Shown: positions 23,319 through 34,818, counted from the first letter of the stretch. The stretch is DNA of 64,000 nt from Nicotiana tabacum (GCF_000715075.1 NC_134081.1:110892289-110956288); one strand, 5' to 3'. A program made the numbers and translations. The notes: generated by a model not told the origin, from the sequence alone.

Positions 23319-25459
23319 AAGTTTCCTATCATACGAGAGTCTCGGTAGCCGGTCTTGCTATCCTTTTCTATTTCGGATTATTTCAGGGTGTGATCCGGAT
23401 GTTTAACTTTGTTGTTTTACTTTCCGATGTAAACCCTTCTATTTTTAAAATTTAAAAATAAAATAAAAAAATCAAATAAAATTAATATTTCATTGTCTAA
23501 GAATGTCTCTTTTCTTAATCTTGTCACTTTTCTTATTCTCTTTTCAGTTCTGTTAAATGCAGATTTTGATGACATGACATACCCGTGGACTTCAGGCCGA
23601 GATCCTAAAACGCTATCAGACTTTGAAATAATGAATCAAAAATCAGAATGCAATGAAGTTAATTTTAAATAAAATAAAGAATCGAAAATGTCAAAAGGTC
23701 CATACATTGTAACGAAAGTACTGCCAAAAGAGAGTGTTGTACTTGGGAAACATCAAAGGAAATATCCCTGAAACAACTATCAACGCAGGTGCAGTCAAAA
23801 GATATTATGTTTGATCCTCTATATAACATTAATATTCTCCGATTGGGATGAAGAAGGCTTCTCACTATCCAAGTACTATCAACCTTTTGCAAACCCTTTG
23901 AGACGATTCCCTTTTCTTTGATTACCCTATTTGGAACTTGGAAGTTATTATTGAAAAAAAATGAATGAAAATCTTTTTTAAAAAAAGGAAAAAGAAAGAG
24001 AAAAAAAAAGTAGTTACATTGAACTACGTTTGACTTGATTCCGAAAGGATACGTAGGCAGCCTCTCTTTGGGGTTCAGTCACACCAAAATAAAATCCAAA
24101 TTCCTCCAAAAGTGAAACTGGGGAAGATGTTATAATGGTTCGGCGATGGTTTCGCGTGAAAGGTTCCAAAGTTATAATCCAATCCAAATTCTTTTTACCC
24201 CAAATCCTGTTCAAGTCCTTCCGTTCAATTGGCAAAGAGGTTCAAAATAGGAGGATACAGTTACTTGGATCCGATGCAATCAAATGAGAGAAATAAAATG
24301 AGAGGGTCTTATTGGTGAAAACTCTCACGGGCACCGTAAGGCGATGATAAGCAGAGAAATTAAAATGAGAGAGTCTTGTTAGTGAAACTCGCAAAGAGCA
24401 CTATAAGGCGACGGTGAGAAGGAGAGGTCAGCTGTTGAAAACCCGCAAAGGGCACCATTGATCGAAAAAGGTTCCTCACAACTATTGACATCGACATAGT
24501 CCGGGGCAAGGTTTCTCGGTTTCGAGGCAAAAGTTGTGATGAATTTCTGAGAGTCGGACGGTTTACACAGATGAGGCATCCAGTCCAAAAGGCATGTCAT
24601 GTTCATTGAAGTCCGTATGTAATCCAGATAAGTCTTTCTTTCCTTTCCCCGAAAGGAACACCTCTTGTTTAAACTCAATTTCCATTTCATTGTTTGTTTT
24701 TCTTTGAATCCATTTCGGTCTAACTTTGTTCCAAAACTAAGGCAAAGAAGGGATGGCAAGACTAATTTACACGGCTCTCGTTTGATAAAAGATAATATGC
24801 AAAAGAGGCACCCAGTATCGGCAGAGGCATCAAGTCGATCCCGACTGGCCATAGTGGCTGATGCTTTGAAATCAAAAACTCTCGAAAGGAGAAAATCAAA
24901 TTGAAAGCGCCTACAAGGGGAAAAATGAAGTTGAAAAGGTTAAGTCCCAAGTGGCTAACCGTCTTGGCAAAGTTTGAAAAGCCAAAGGTTCCCCAATACT
25001 CTAAAGTTAAAATTGGAAGAAAGAAGTCAAATGCCCATAAAGGCAAAATAAAGCTGAAAAAGGTAAAAGCCCACGCGGCCAACCGTCATGGTAAAGTTTT
25101 GGAAAAGCCAAAGATTCTCCAGGGCCAAAATGAAATCGGTTTTCAGAAAATAACTAGTTGTAGTTGAAAGTATCATCAAAGAAGTCGGGTCGATATCAAA
25201 TGACTGAAACACTCAAGGCCACAAAATCAACCACCGTTTCAAACTAACAATTGTTCTTTGTTTGAAAAACAAGAAACATGTGCAATCCAAAAGCAACTTT
25301 ACAAGAAGCAGGTGTAACCAGAAAAAACAACAACAAGAAGAAATATCGCGGGAGCTAGAAATAGCTCTGCAACAACAACAACTCCAAAAGGGAAGTCTTC
25401 TTCAATTTCTTTCCCGCATTTTGCTCATTATCTTAAAAAACAAAGTTCAAAATCATGGT
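23319..25459 (+). other. Non-coding remnant region of the TR-GAG element (pol position)
   Basis: No pol motif is visible in any frame. A roughly 90-bp segment with the words GAAAAGG...CAAGTGGC...AACCGTC and AAAGCCAAAG occurs twice (about 24925-25000 and 25055-25125). The ACGTAGGCAGCC motif is at about 24048. Confidence 0.5.
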
Positions 25460-26540
25460 AGTATAGGGTCTCCACTCCCTAGTCGCTTTTCCAACATAAG
25501 GTCTCCACTCCCTAGTCTCTCTTCCAACATAGGGTCTCCACTACCTAGTTTACGTTATTTTAGACATTGAGTCTCCACTCCCTAGTTGATTTTATTTTAG
25601 ACATAGGGTCTCCACTCCCTAGTCTCTTTTCCAACATAGGGTCTCCACTCCCTAATTTATTTTTATTTTTAAAATATAGGGTCCCCACTCCCTAGTTTTC
25701 TTTTCAGTAATACATGACGCAAACCCCTGGTTACATTTTCTTTTCAGTAATATAGGGCGCCAACCCCTGGTTACATTTCTTTTTCAGTAATACAGGGCGC
25801 TAACTCCCGGTTATATTTCCTTTTCGGTAATACAGGGCGCCAACCTCCGGCTATATTTCCTTTTTCGGTAATACAGGGTGCCAACCCCCGGTTACATTTT
25901 CTTTTTTGGGTAATACAGGGCGCCAACCCTTGGTTACATTTCCTTTTCAGTAATATAGGACGCCAACCCCTGGTTACATTTCCTTTTCAGTAATATAGGG
26001 CGCCAACCCCTGGTTACATTTCCTTTTTCAGTAATACAGGGCGCCAACTCCTGGTTATATTTTCTTTTCAGTAATACATAGCACCAACCCCTGGTTACAT
26101 TTTCTTTTCAGTAATACAGGGCACCAACCCCTGGTTATATTTACTTTTCAGTAATACATGTGCCAACCCCTGGTTACATTTCCTTTTCAGTAATACAGGG
26201 CGCCAACCCCTAGTTACATTTCCTTTTCAGTAATACAAGGCGCCAGCCCCTGGTTACCTTTCCTTTTCAGTAATATAGGGTGTCAAGCCATGATTATATT
26301 TCCTTTTCAGTAATACAGGGTGCCAACCCCTGGTTATATTTCCTTTTTGTAATATAGGGTACACCACTCCCTAGTTGATTTGAGCTTAAATACAGGATAC
26401 ACCACTCCCTAGTTGATTTGAGCTTAAATGCAGGATACACCACTCCCTGATATCTTTATTAATATAGGGTAAACCATTCCAAAAAAAAAATCATCTTCAT
26501 ATTTTCCTAGGGTACACCATTCCCGACATTTTAGTTTCTT
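25460..26540 (+). repeat. Three related minisatellites in the 3' region of the TR-GAG element
   Basis: Block A (about 25460-25700) has units around AGGGTCTCCACTCCCTAGT. Block B (about 25705-26350) has about 16 units of a 40-bp repeat, CAGTAATACAGGGCGCCAAC followed by CCCTGGTTACATTTCCTTTT. Block C (about 26355-26530) has units around AGGGTACACCACTCCCTAGT plus TGATTTGAGCTTAAA. All three share the core AGGGnnnCCAnnCCCTrGTT, so they look like diverged descendants of one unit. Confidence 0.88.
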
Positions 26541-27244
26541 TCAATAAAGAAGTACTTTAGAATTTTGTTACAATAACTCGTGAAATTTTTCTAGTAAAAA
26601 TTGGGACAGAAAAATTTTGTTTGTTTGCTTGTTTTGATGTCTGAGCAGGTTTTTATTTTACCTCGAGGCAGAGGGTTCGAGATGACCAAAAAAAGAATTC
26701 TCAATCCAGAATAAAGAAAAGGAAAGGAAAAGAAGTTAATTCAAATGCAGAAGCATATGGAAAATCTCAAGACATGACTAAAGTAATGAGCTTTACATTT
26801 CTAGTTTTAATTAGAAGAAGTCGTAGAAGAATGAACTAGCACCTGCAGCTAGCAAGCATCAAGGTTCAGATCAGAGTCTGCGTGAAGAACCAGTCAAAAC
26901 TCAAGATCAAGTTTTAGAGGACTTATAAATATGAAAATTGTAATTCATAGCTGATAGGTTTGTTTAGTGTTTTTGATTTTGATGTAATAACAGGACCACA
27001 GACTAGAGTCTCGACGGAACCTCACTCGACTCTCCAACTCATCATTCCATTACTCTTCTTAAGCTACACACGACCTGATTTTCTTATAACCCGAGATATG
27101 TAGGTTGTCCATAACCAAGACTCGGTCGCACTCTTTTCTCTTATCTCTCCCCTTTTGAATAAAGGTATGGCCAAATATTAGTCATATCGCTCATCTTTTA
27201 TTTGCCTGAAAACTTTTCGTGTTTCTAAGCAAAGAGGGGCATGC
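26541..27244 (+). other. 3' untranslated region and polypurine tract of the TR-GAG element
   Basis: No coding sequence. A purine-rich run AAGCAAAGAGGGGCA (about 27227-27241) directly ahead of the 3' LTR is the polypurine tract that would prime plus-strand synthesis. Confidence 0.6.
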
Positions 27245-28752
27245 TGTGAGCACCTAATTTTTTTACCATGCTTGAAATTTTTTCCACTCATCTCACCAAT
27301 ACCTTACTTCTCACTCCATCTTTCCCGCTATCATCTTCCCACGCATGTCCCCACTCCACTTTTTCTTGTCCCACATGCTTGTCCCCCATACTTGTCCCCA
27401 CTCACAACCCTCCCCACAGATCCCCATTTTTTCCTTCACGGAAATGGGCACGCAAAGGAGGGGGTTAGTCTTCGGAAAAAACCAAAAAAAGAGGGGGCAG
27501 CCATAACAGGATCTCTTCCAAAAAAACCCACCAAAATTCTAGCTAAGGCTAGATTTGAAACTAGCCCCAAAACCATGTAAAACTTCATTAAAATAATCTT
27601 TAAAACCACCAAAAAATAGCGGCGAAAATTAGCTCCAAACCAGGTCATCCCCATCAAAGAATCAGTTGCAACAACTGGGAAAAAACGCAGCAACAGTGGC
27701 TGCGAGAAACTAACCAAAAATGACTGTTCCAACACCTAAAACCAGTCTATAAGCCATCTAATGATAAGGTATTCTTGATCGAGTTTGAGGATCTGTTGAG
27801 GTTGACGGTATTGTTCTGGTTCCGAGCTGTTATACAAGTTTCTTCTTTATCAATATATTGAAAAGCATTTGGCAACGGTGAAGGTCCATTCCTTTTTATC
27901 TTTTCACTTGGTTAAGTTGATATCAATATGCTGCATATTTCCATGATCGAATGTAGTGAGCCACAATAAAAGTTCATGAATCCGTAGTTTTTTATTGCTT
28001 TGTTTTATTTATTTTGTCTTGTCTTAGTTTATATTTTTCTTAGTTATGTTATTGATTTTGCACATAATCTGCTTTGTTTAAAATGCTCAACGGTGAATTT
28101 TGTTTGGTTTGCTAAACATTAGTTTAATATTTGATTTGCTAAATATTAGTTATGTTTAAAATGCTCAATGCTCAATCGTGATTGTGTACATGTTCGAGTG
28201 ACATAATTGTGATTTTCAAAATTAAAACTGAAGTATGTGTTCGCACAACTTTGGTCAAAACACTCTTAATATAATAAACTGCTATTAATTGTGTACACGC
28301 ACGCATGACGTAATTTTGGCACAATAAACAAAATGAATTTACACACATGATTCGTTTCAAAGATAATTTCATATTTTAACAATTAAAAGCGGATAGATAA
28401 AATATGGAAACCAATAAATGAGAGTTTATCTAAAATTAATTCAAGCCATATTCAGTCAATAAAGCGACCGTGCTAGAACCATGGGACTCGGGGAATGCCT
28501 TACACCTTCTCCCCAGTCAACAGAATTTCTTATCCGGACTTTATTTTCGCAGACCAATAATAATAGAGTCAAACCTTTCTTTGACTAGGGATTCAAATAA
28601 AAGGTGACCTGGAACACCCAAAAACTCAATTCCAAGTGACGACTCTGTAACTAAAATAATCTCTATTCAAGTTTGTCACTTTAATTGGAAAAACTCTTTA
28701 ACCCACAACAATTCACACACATATAATTTGTGGGGTAAAAAGGGGTGCGATA
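27245..28752 (+). repeat. 3' LTR of the TR-GAG element
   Basis: It starts TGTGAGCACC and ends GGGGTGCGATA, matching the 5' LTR throughout. The final CA has mutated to TA. The 26-bp size difference from the 5' LTR comes from small indels. Confidence 0.9.
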
Positions 28753-28845
28753 AGGAGGATAGTGTGTACGTAAATATATTCTTACCTTGTGAAGGTAAGA
28801 GATATTATTTCCGATAGACCCTCGGCAAAAACACAATTTCATTAA
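28753..28845 (+). repeat. SINE-like repeat, right part
   Basis: After the TSD copy the sequence continues GATAGTGTGTACG ... TTTCCGATAGACCCTCGGC and an A-rich stretch. This is the right half of the SINE-like repeat whose left half is at 18790-18855. Confidence 0.6.
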
Positions 28846-29150
28846 ATACAAAGTTAAATTCGTCAAAAACTAGCCCAAATGATCAAAATACTTTATCCTA
28901 ACATATAGTAATATATAGGAGCTAGTGATTAGTTTAAGTACGTCGTGAAAAGGTATCCAACAGTAAATGATAGACCATAAACCGAGAAAAGCCTTAAGCA
29001 AACAAATCCAGGATAAGATTCATTATATGGCCTCCAATAAATTATAAACCATAAACCAAGAAAATTCTGAGGTAAGGAAATCCCCAATAAGATTCACTGT
29101 TATTAAGATCATAAATATAAATTTTAAAACTTACCAAAAACATTGCGAGC
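28846..29150. other. Upstream region of the defensin-like gene
   Basis: AT-rich. It contains an imperfect direct repeat: AAACCGAGAAAAGCC...GATAAGATTCA at about 28979-29024, and AAACCAAGAAAATTC...AATAAGATTCA at about 29053-29097. Confidence 0.5.
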
Positions 29151-29157
29151 TAGTCGC

Positions 29158-29166
29158 TATAAATTA
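29158..29166 (+). promoter_or_regulatory. TATA box of the defensin-like gene
   Basis: TATAAATTA lies 58-66 bp upstream of the ATG, a suitable distance for a short 5' UTR. Confidence 0.55.
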
Positions 29167-29223
29167 AAGAGAGAGTTCTTAATTAAACATGCACCTTTCC
29201 ATAAACTCAAATATAATTAGACA

Positions 29224-30111
29224 ATGGCCAACTCCAGCGTCTCAAAATCCCTTCATCTCGTCCTTTTTATTGTGTTCCTTCTCTCAGGTGTTTACTTTCA
29301 CCCCCTCTAAACTATAGTTAGCTAGTAATAATTCGTACGTTAAATTTGTCAGTCTTTCAGCCACTCTTTGGCTTCATAATTTTCTTTCTTTTATCAACTT
29401 GTTTGATCTTTAATTTGCTTTCTTTCACATGAACTTTTGTACAAATTAAACCAAGAATGCCAATCCTAATTAAATTGGTTAGAACTTAAGAGATAGTTTT
29501 TGCTAGTTTTTTTTAAGGCATGTCTATAAATGATTTCTTGTCCAAGTGCAGTTTATACTATATAAATATGAGTGCTACTATCAGTGGCGGAACTAGAGTG
29601 CCGGAGACGGATTTGTCCGAACCTATTACCTTTGGTCAAATTTTATATTTGTCTTAAAAAATTATTGGATATGTATAAATTATAAATTTTGAATGGAGTA
29701 ATTTAAAATGATTTAGAATCTCGAACTCATAAGCTTGAAATCCTAGCCCCGTCTCTGACTAACTGCTATCAACTACTATAATTATAAGAGAATGAAACCA
29801 TGGAAGTCTGATCTACTAACTTCACTCTCTTTACAATTAGTCGTTTTGCTCTTGAAAATTATACAAGTATTATATAGAATTGATATATACAAAAATGTTG
29901 GGTCGTGTATGTGCATGCAGCTGGCATAGGAATAGAGGCAAAAATATGTAGCGAAGAGCTCCAAGGGATAAAACTGGTGTGTCAAGGAAGTAAGGCAGAT
30001 GGTCCATGTTGGGAGGTATGTCAAAACAAACACGGCGCAAGTGCCACAGCTAGCTGCATCTACCCGCCTCAGTTAACCACTCCAACTTGCTGGTGTACCT
30101 GGGATTGCTAA
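29224..30111 (+). CDS. Defensin-like secreted cysteine-rich peptide
   Basis: Two exons, 29224-29287 and 29921-30111, with GT/AG borders and a phase-1 intron of 633 bp, encode 84 aa. Residues 1 to about 27 form a signal peptide (basic start, then LHLVLFIVFLLSAG), and the intron falls at its end, as in most plant defensin-like genes. The mature peptide has eight cysteines spaced C-X10-C-X8-C-X3-C-X11-C-X10-C-X1-C-X3-C, containing the CXXXC and CXC signature of the cysteine-stabilised alpha-beta fold. Family members are secreted to the apoplast or act in defence or reproductive signalling; which applies here cannot be told. The frame is intact and a TATA box is present, so the gene may be active. 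The intron includes a short dispersed repeat (about 29582-29760). Confidence 0.88.
29582..29760. repeat. Short dispersed repeat in the defensin-like intron
   Basis: It starts AGTGGCGGAACTAGAGTGCC and ends near CCTAGCCCCGTCTCTGACT. This resembles the plant 'CAGTGGCGGAGCC...GGCTCCGCC' class of short elements, but the termini are diverged and no clear target duplication is visible. Confidence 0.35.
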
Positions 30112-30604
30112 ATCTAAATTATGAAAATTTCAGGGATTCACGTTCTTTTATATATCATGAACAATATTAATTATGTTGTGGTTCTTTTATTATTTGAGAA
30201 AATATACAGTGCTTTGACGTTTATTTCATTTTAATTGTATCTTTGAGATGTGCTCTAGCTAGTCTCTAACTTGTATTTTGGTCCTTCCGTTAAGACTCGT
30301 CCATGAGAAATTCTACCCCTTTAGACAACACCAAATAAATCTCTAATGCTATATATCATTGGCATTTCAAGTCGCGTCTTCAAGCAAATCGGAATGCCCT
30401 TGTGACAAGGCCTGAATCACGTTTTTTGCAAAAATGGCGATAGTAAAGAAAAACTTGTGAAATAAAATACTTATTCATTAAGATATAGAAATTTCAGTTC
30501 AATGTTGGAAATTCCAGTTTCATCAGCGTGCCTCTTCTCCCCCATTTGAGTAACTTAAACACATGATGAAACCAAAAATAAATTTAAAAAATGGGTATTT
30601 CTAC
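30112..30604. other. Spacer between the defensin-like gene and the copia element
   Basis: No gene. Positions 30425-30540 are a diverged direct repeat of 17325-17445. The copia TSD TCTAC is at 30600-30604. Confidence 0.5.
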
Positions 30605-31517
30605 CGATAGAAACTAAGGGTCTACCAAACTATGTAGAGAACCAGGTTCTCTATAAGTTCCCGCAGAACACACTCACACTGCAGTAAGTAAATGACACAG
30701 AGAAATTTTACGTGGAAAATTTTCAGCTCACGAGATTAAAAACCACGACCTACCCTTGTAGGATTTCAACTTCACTACTGAGCAATCTTTAGATTACAGC
30801 CTATTGTAACCTAGGAATTAACCTCTTAATCCCTCACTAACTTGTAACAACTCTATTACAAGCCATTTTGTAATAACTCTATTACAAAGACTTTACAACT
30901 CGACTAACTCTAGCCAAGACACAAACACAAGGGTTAATGATTTACAAAGGGTTTCCTATGCAATGCTTCTAACTAAGCTAAGTAAGAATTACAAGTAAAG
31001 TACTTTAACAAAGGTGCAACACAACTAAGGACATGTAATGACTCAATACACGAAACTGGTCCTTTGTTATGTTGTTCTTTGTTCTTGATGCTCTTGAGAA
31101 TCATTTGCAAGATTGACATAGACTTGATGGAATGCTTGATCGATTCTGAATGTGCAAGTATTTTATTTTACCTTTGCTTGATGTAAATAACTTATTTGTG
31201 ACATCACTTGAATGATGTAAGCAAGTTAGGTAAAGGGCATTCCCCATAAAGTTGACTGCTGCACTATTTTTGCACTGTTGCGTGTGCAGGCAGCAACTTT
31301 ACAGCTGTTGGAGAGTTGACTGGGTACAGTCACCAGGGGAACTGATGTCCACCTGTTCCCCTTAGTGTTTCTTTATCATCTGAAGAGTTGATGTACATCT
31401 CCAGCTTGAGACTTGTTATTTTCACGTACTTGAGGGTGTGTATCAGGTTCCTTATCTGGTTCTTGTCATTAAGTTTGTTAGATCATCAAAACATTATAAG
31501 GTACATATAACCTATCA
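30605..31517 (-). repeat. 3' LTR of the copia element
   Basis: 913 bp, aligning along its length with 53081-53992. The plus-strand terminal TG has become CG. It contains the 17-bp perfect palindrome AGAGAACCAGGTTCTCT at 30637-30653. Confidence 0.9.
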
Positions 31518-32249
31518 ATTTTCCCCTTTTTGATGATGACAAACTTCTAATTGAAGTTACCTCTAAGAACCAGAATGATATACACATAACCTGTATTCTC
31601 CCTGAATCTGTTCCCCAGCACATACACATAACATGTATTCCCCTGAATCTGTTCTCCAGCTTGTTCCCCCTCAATTATTTTCCCCTTTTTGGCATTATAA
31701 AAAGATCAGTCGCAAGCAATGAGCAAAAAGAAGTCTAGCTTGGTTAACTCATGCCACATGTGTGCACACAATCATGACTAAAAACAGAGCAAAAGAGCAA
31801 GACATACACAACAAAAGGATGAAACTTCTATTAATTTTTGAAAATTAAGCAGGGAGCAGTTCCATTGTTACCAACACATCCACAAAATAAAAACAGCAAA
31901 AACAGAAGTACCAGTCATAAACATCATCAGAATTAAAACAAAGGACAGACACTAGGATTTTATACTGGAAAGGGAACACGTTCTAGGGAGCAATGGAAGG
32001 GGAAGTCTTAGATGAAGAGGCAAGGGTTTTTAGAAGGATGTCCATGCGAGCATTAGCTGACATCTGCTCATTGAGCAGTTTCTCCTTCAGGTCCTCAACC
32101 TGTTTCCCGAGGTCGACATTTTCTTTGGTTAGACGGGCAACCTCTGTGTTGTGAGAGTTGCGGGAACTAGGTGCCTTCTGAAGCTGAATTAGCTGACCTT
32201 CAATAATGGCATTCCTTGCCTTTAGATTCTTTATCTCATCAGTGGCACT
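31518..32249 (-). other. Copia 3' untranslated region with polypurine tract
   Basis: Immediately inside the LTR the minus strand reads AAAAAGGGGAAAAT, a polypurine tract. A second AAAAAGGGGAAAAT-like run is at about 31677-31690. No complete ORF is visible; a coiled-coil-like minus frame around 32000-32250 may be the tail of the extra ORF. Confidence 0.6.
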
Positions 32250-34335
32250 ATTTTAGGCGTTGATCAACTGGGAAATAGTAGAAATGCTGCTAACTCCTCC
32301 AACCCTATCAATGCACTCACATTCCTCAAGGGTGGTCTTGTAAAAGGATTGCTTACGAGTACCCACGTTAGCTTTTCCCAAAGAGACTTTGAAGAACTCA
32401 AAAACCTTAGTAAGGTGAAACCCATAAGGCAACCCATGATTACCATCCTTGAACTCTGCCACCTTCTACATGTGTTCTATCTTGATGCCAGGCAGGTTGA
32501 TAGTTGTGTATCCATCTAGTGCTTCCATGAGAACCAGGTCTGACCGAGATGTAATGGATCCTTCGTTCTGCATGAGAGAGCAAAACCTTGTTCACCAATT
32601 CAAACAACAGTTGGTATACTGGAAGGAGGGCCTTCTTGTGTACCCGTTCCCCTTGTTGAACTGCCTTATCCTTCAAGATAGCATTTCTAAAGTTCGAAGA
32701 GCAGGTTCCCTGAATAGAAGACAAACCCTCAGCAGGCACTCCCAAGATAGTTCCCAGCATAACAAAGTCCATCACAAAATCAACACCATTCACCATCACA
32801 CAAATATGATCATCCTCAACTGTAAAGACGTCGGCATAAAGACCGCATACTTCGTCCTCATAAACTTTGGGACAGTCACCTGTGAACCGGTGTGTCCACT
32901 GTTGGAATTCACAGATCTCCACTAATTGGCGCATGCCAACCATATCCAGAATATTAGGGGCAAATGTACACAACACCTTTTGATTTTTCAATTTTTCCTT
33001 GCTAGCATCCTGGGTATCATCAATCTTGGTCTTTTTGGAGGAACCAGGTTCCTCACTAGTATCACCCTTCCTTTTTATTGATTTACGAGCACTCTTTCTT
33101 TTCTCATCATACTTCCCAAACAACCTCTTCTTAGATATTTTTTCAACTGATGTTTCTGTTACTTGTTCCCCAGATTTCTCAACTACCTTTTCACAAGATT
33201 TTTCATCCTCAACCTTGCTCAAGTCTATTTCACTCACAGATGACTCCCTTTTGGAATTTGGAACCGTAAGTTTCTTTGAGGACTTACGAACCAAGGAACC
33301 GGGTTCCTCTTCTACCTCATCATAAACATCAACGACTAGTGCAGGAGGCACTACCTTCTCATTTACAACCTTTCCATCTTTCACCAATCTCCTCTTCTTC
33401 TTTTCTTTTTTGCTTTTTTCTTAAAACTGACTCAAATTCTTCCTTCTTCTGCAACCTAGTAATAGGTCTCTTAGAAGTTGACTTTTGGTGAGTTGCCTGA
33501 CTACTCCTAGCCCTGATGAGGCTCGCAAGAGCCATATTGTCATAGTCATCTTCACTCCCTTCGTTTTCCTCCTCAGACAGAGATTGCATCTCGGGAGGAA
33601 CAATGGCCAATGGCTCATCATAGAAATGAAGAGAGGGAGTGGGATCAGTACTGGCCTGGGGTTCTTTAGAAGAACATGGAGTTTCATCCCAAGTAGGAGC
33701 ATAGTGCTCCTCTTGTGTGGAGGGATCAGGTCCCTCAGGAAGTTCCCCAGTAGTACTGTTTGGTGCCAAATTTTTGACAGGCACCAGTTCCCTTCCCTTG
33801 ACTTTTGTACCATTATCTTCCCCCTGAAACTCAGACACACCCTCATAACCTTCAATCAGACTTCCCTCAGCATGATTGAAAGCATATTTTCTATAGCTTC
33901 ATGTTCTTGTAACTCCAAAGTAACTTCAGAAGGCATAAGAGGATCATTACCTGTAGGATCCTAGTCTGGGGCTGCCATTGTCGATTCATCACCGGTATGA
34001 CCCATACCTTGTTCTTTAGCAAAGCTTTCTTCCACCGGTAGACTAGATATTTCTTTATTTTCTTCTCCATCCACTGTGTCTTCATCAACCATCTTTTCTG
34101 GCGAGGCAAAAGTAGAGGTCACAACCACAAATTTCCTGGGAGTCGATGTTTTACGACTCCGATAAGAACCAAAACTCGACTGAGTTGGAGAGGAAGTAGA
34201 GGGTGGTTGTAAATATATCTTAGGGTTTGGACTAGTCGGAACATAGAGTGTGGGCTCTGTCACTGGTGTTTCAACGGATGAGGACAAAGCAGAGACGATG
34301 GTTGGAACATTTTGTGTTTCCTGATTATCAGACAT
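32250..34335 (-). pseudogene. Extra ORF downstream of copia pol (Sirevirus-type), broken
   Basis: It starts at ATG 34335 (MSDNQETQNVPTIVSAL) and runs in three shifted frames: 34335-33961, 33838-33359 and 33387-32440. The N-terminal half is Ser/Pro/Thr-rich, followed by acidic and very basic stretches (KRKSARKSIKRKG) and a folded-looking domain with FTGDCPKVYEDEVCGLYAD and VNGVDFVMDFVMLGTILGVP. That last part resembles a domain found after pol in plant Sireviruses and in many plant hypothetical proteins. Some Sireviruses have an env-like ORF here, but I see no membrane segment that would support that role, and the function is unknown. Confidence 0.6.
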
Positions 34336-34818
34336 GGTGGAGTGTAGTTAGTTAAAGAAGAGAGTTTGAAGAAGGAAAACGGGGAATTTTGGATTCGTGA
34401 TATGAACAGTTCTAAAAGTGATTGTGAATGGATTTATTTCAGAGGAGTTAGAGACCAGTTGGATATCAATTTTGGGTAGTCGTGTCGCTTCATAAAGGGT
34501 GAGACTCTTTGATTCAAGAAGCAAAAGAAACTGACAATATAATGACGTGGCATCGTTTTAACCGTTTAAAAAATTATGCATGAGAGTACAGAGAAACTAC
34601 TAACCTGTATCAAAGGAACTAGGTTCCCTTATAGAGTTTGAAAATGTAAGCCTCATCCTTTGACCAACGTGCAATGCATTATCTACTTGTTTGCTCTGTA
34701 ATCGTCATGCGTGTCTACCTGTAACGGTATAAAGGTGAGTTAGACTGCGCCAGAAAACACTTTTTAGCTATTTTAGCTGTACATTTCTTTCGTAGCTAAT
34801 CATCGAGGAACCATGTCC

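Larger units (their letters stand above)
18856..28752 (+). mobile_element. Complete pol-less gypsy element (Tat/Ogre-type TR-GAG)
   Basis: A 9.9-kb element with two LTRs (18856-20337 and 27245-28752), a PBS directly after the first, and a 5-bp TSD AGGAG (18851-18855 and 28753-28757). Only a broken gag (21700-23318) is recognisable. No protease, RT, RNase H or integrase motif is visible, so it depended on a helper element. The long leader and the tandem repeats ahead of the 3' LTR resemble Tat/Ogre retrotransposons. Non-autonomous LTR elements that keep only gag are known as TR-GAGs. The LTRs differ by scattered substitutions and small indels, so the insertion is not recent. Confidence 0.9.

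Noticed and set aside
25460..26540. Regular short repeats that could suggest a CRISPR array
   Set aside because: Units are contiguous 36-43 bp tandem repeats without unique spacers, inside a plant retrotransposon; they are minisatellites.
32449..33964. Plus-strand ORFs over 100 aa opposite the copia extra ORF
   Set aside because: They are antisense shadows of the minus-strand retroelement frames, with no homology-like motifs.
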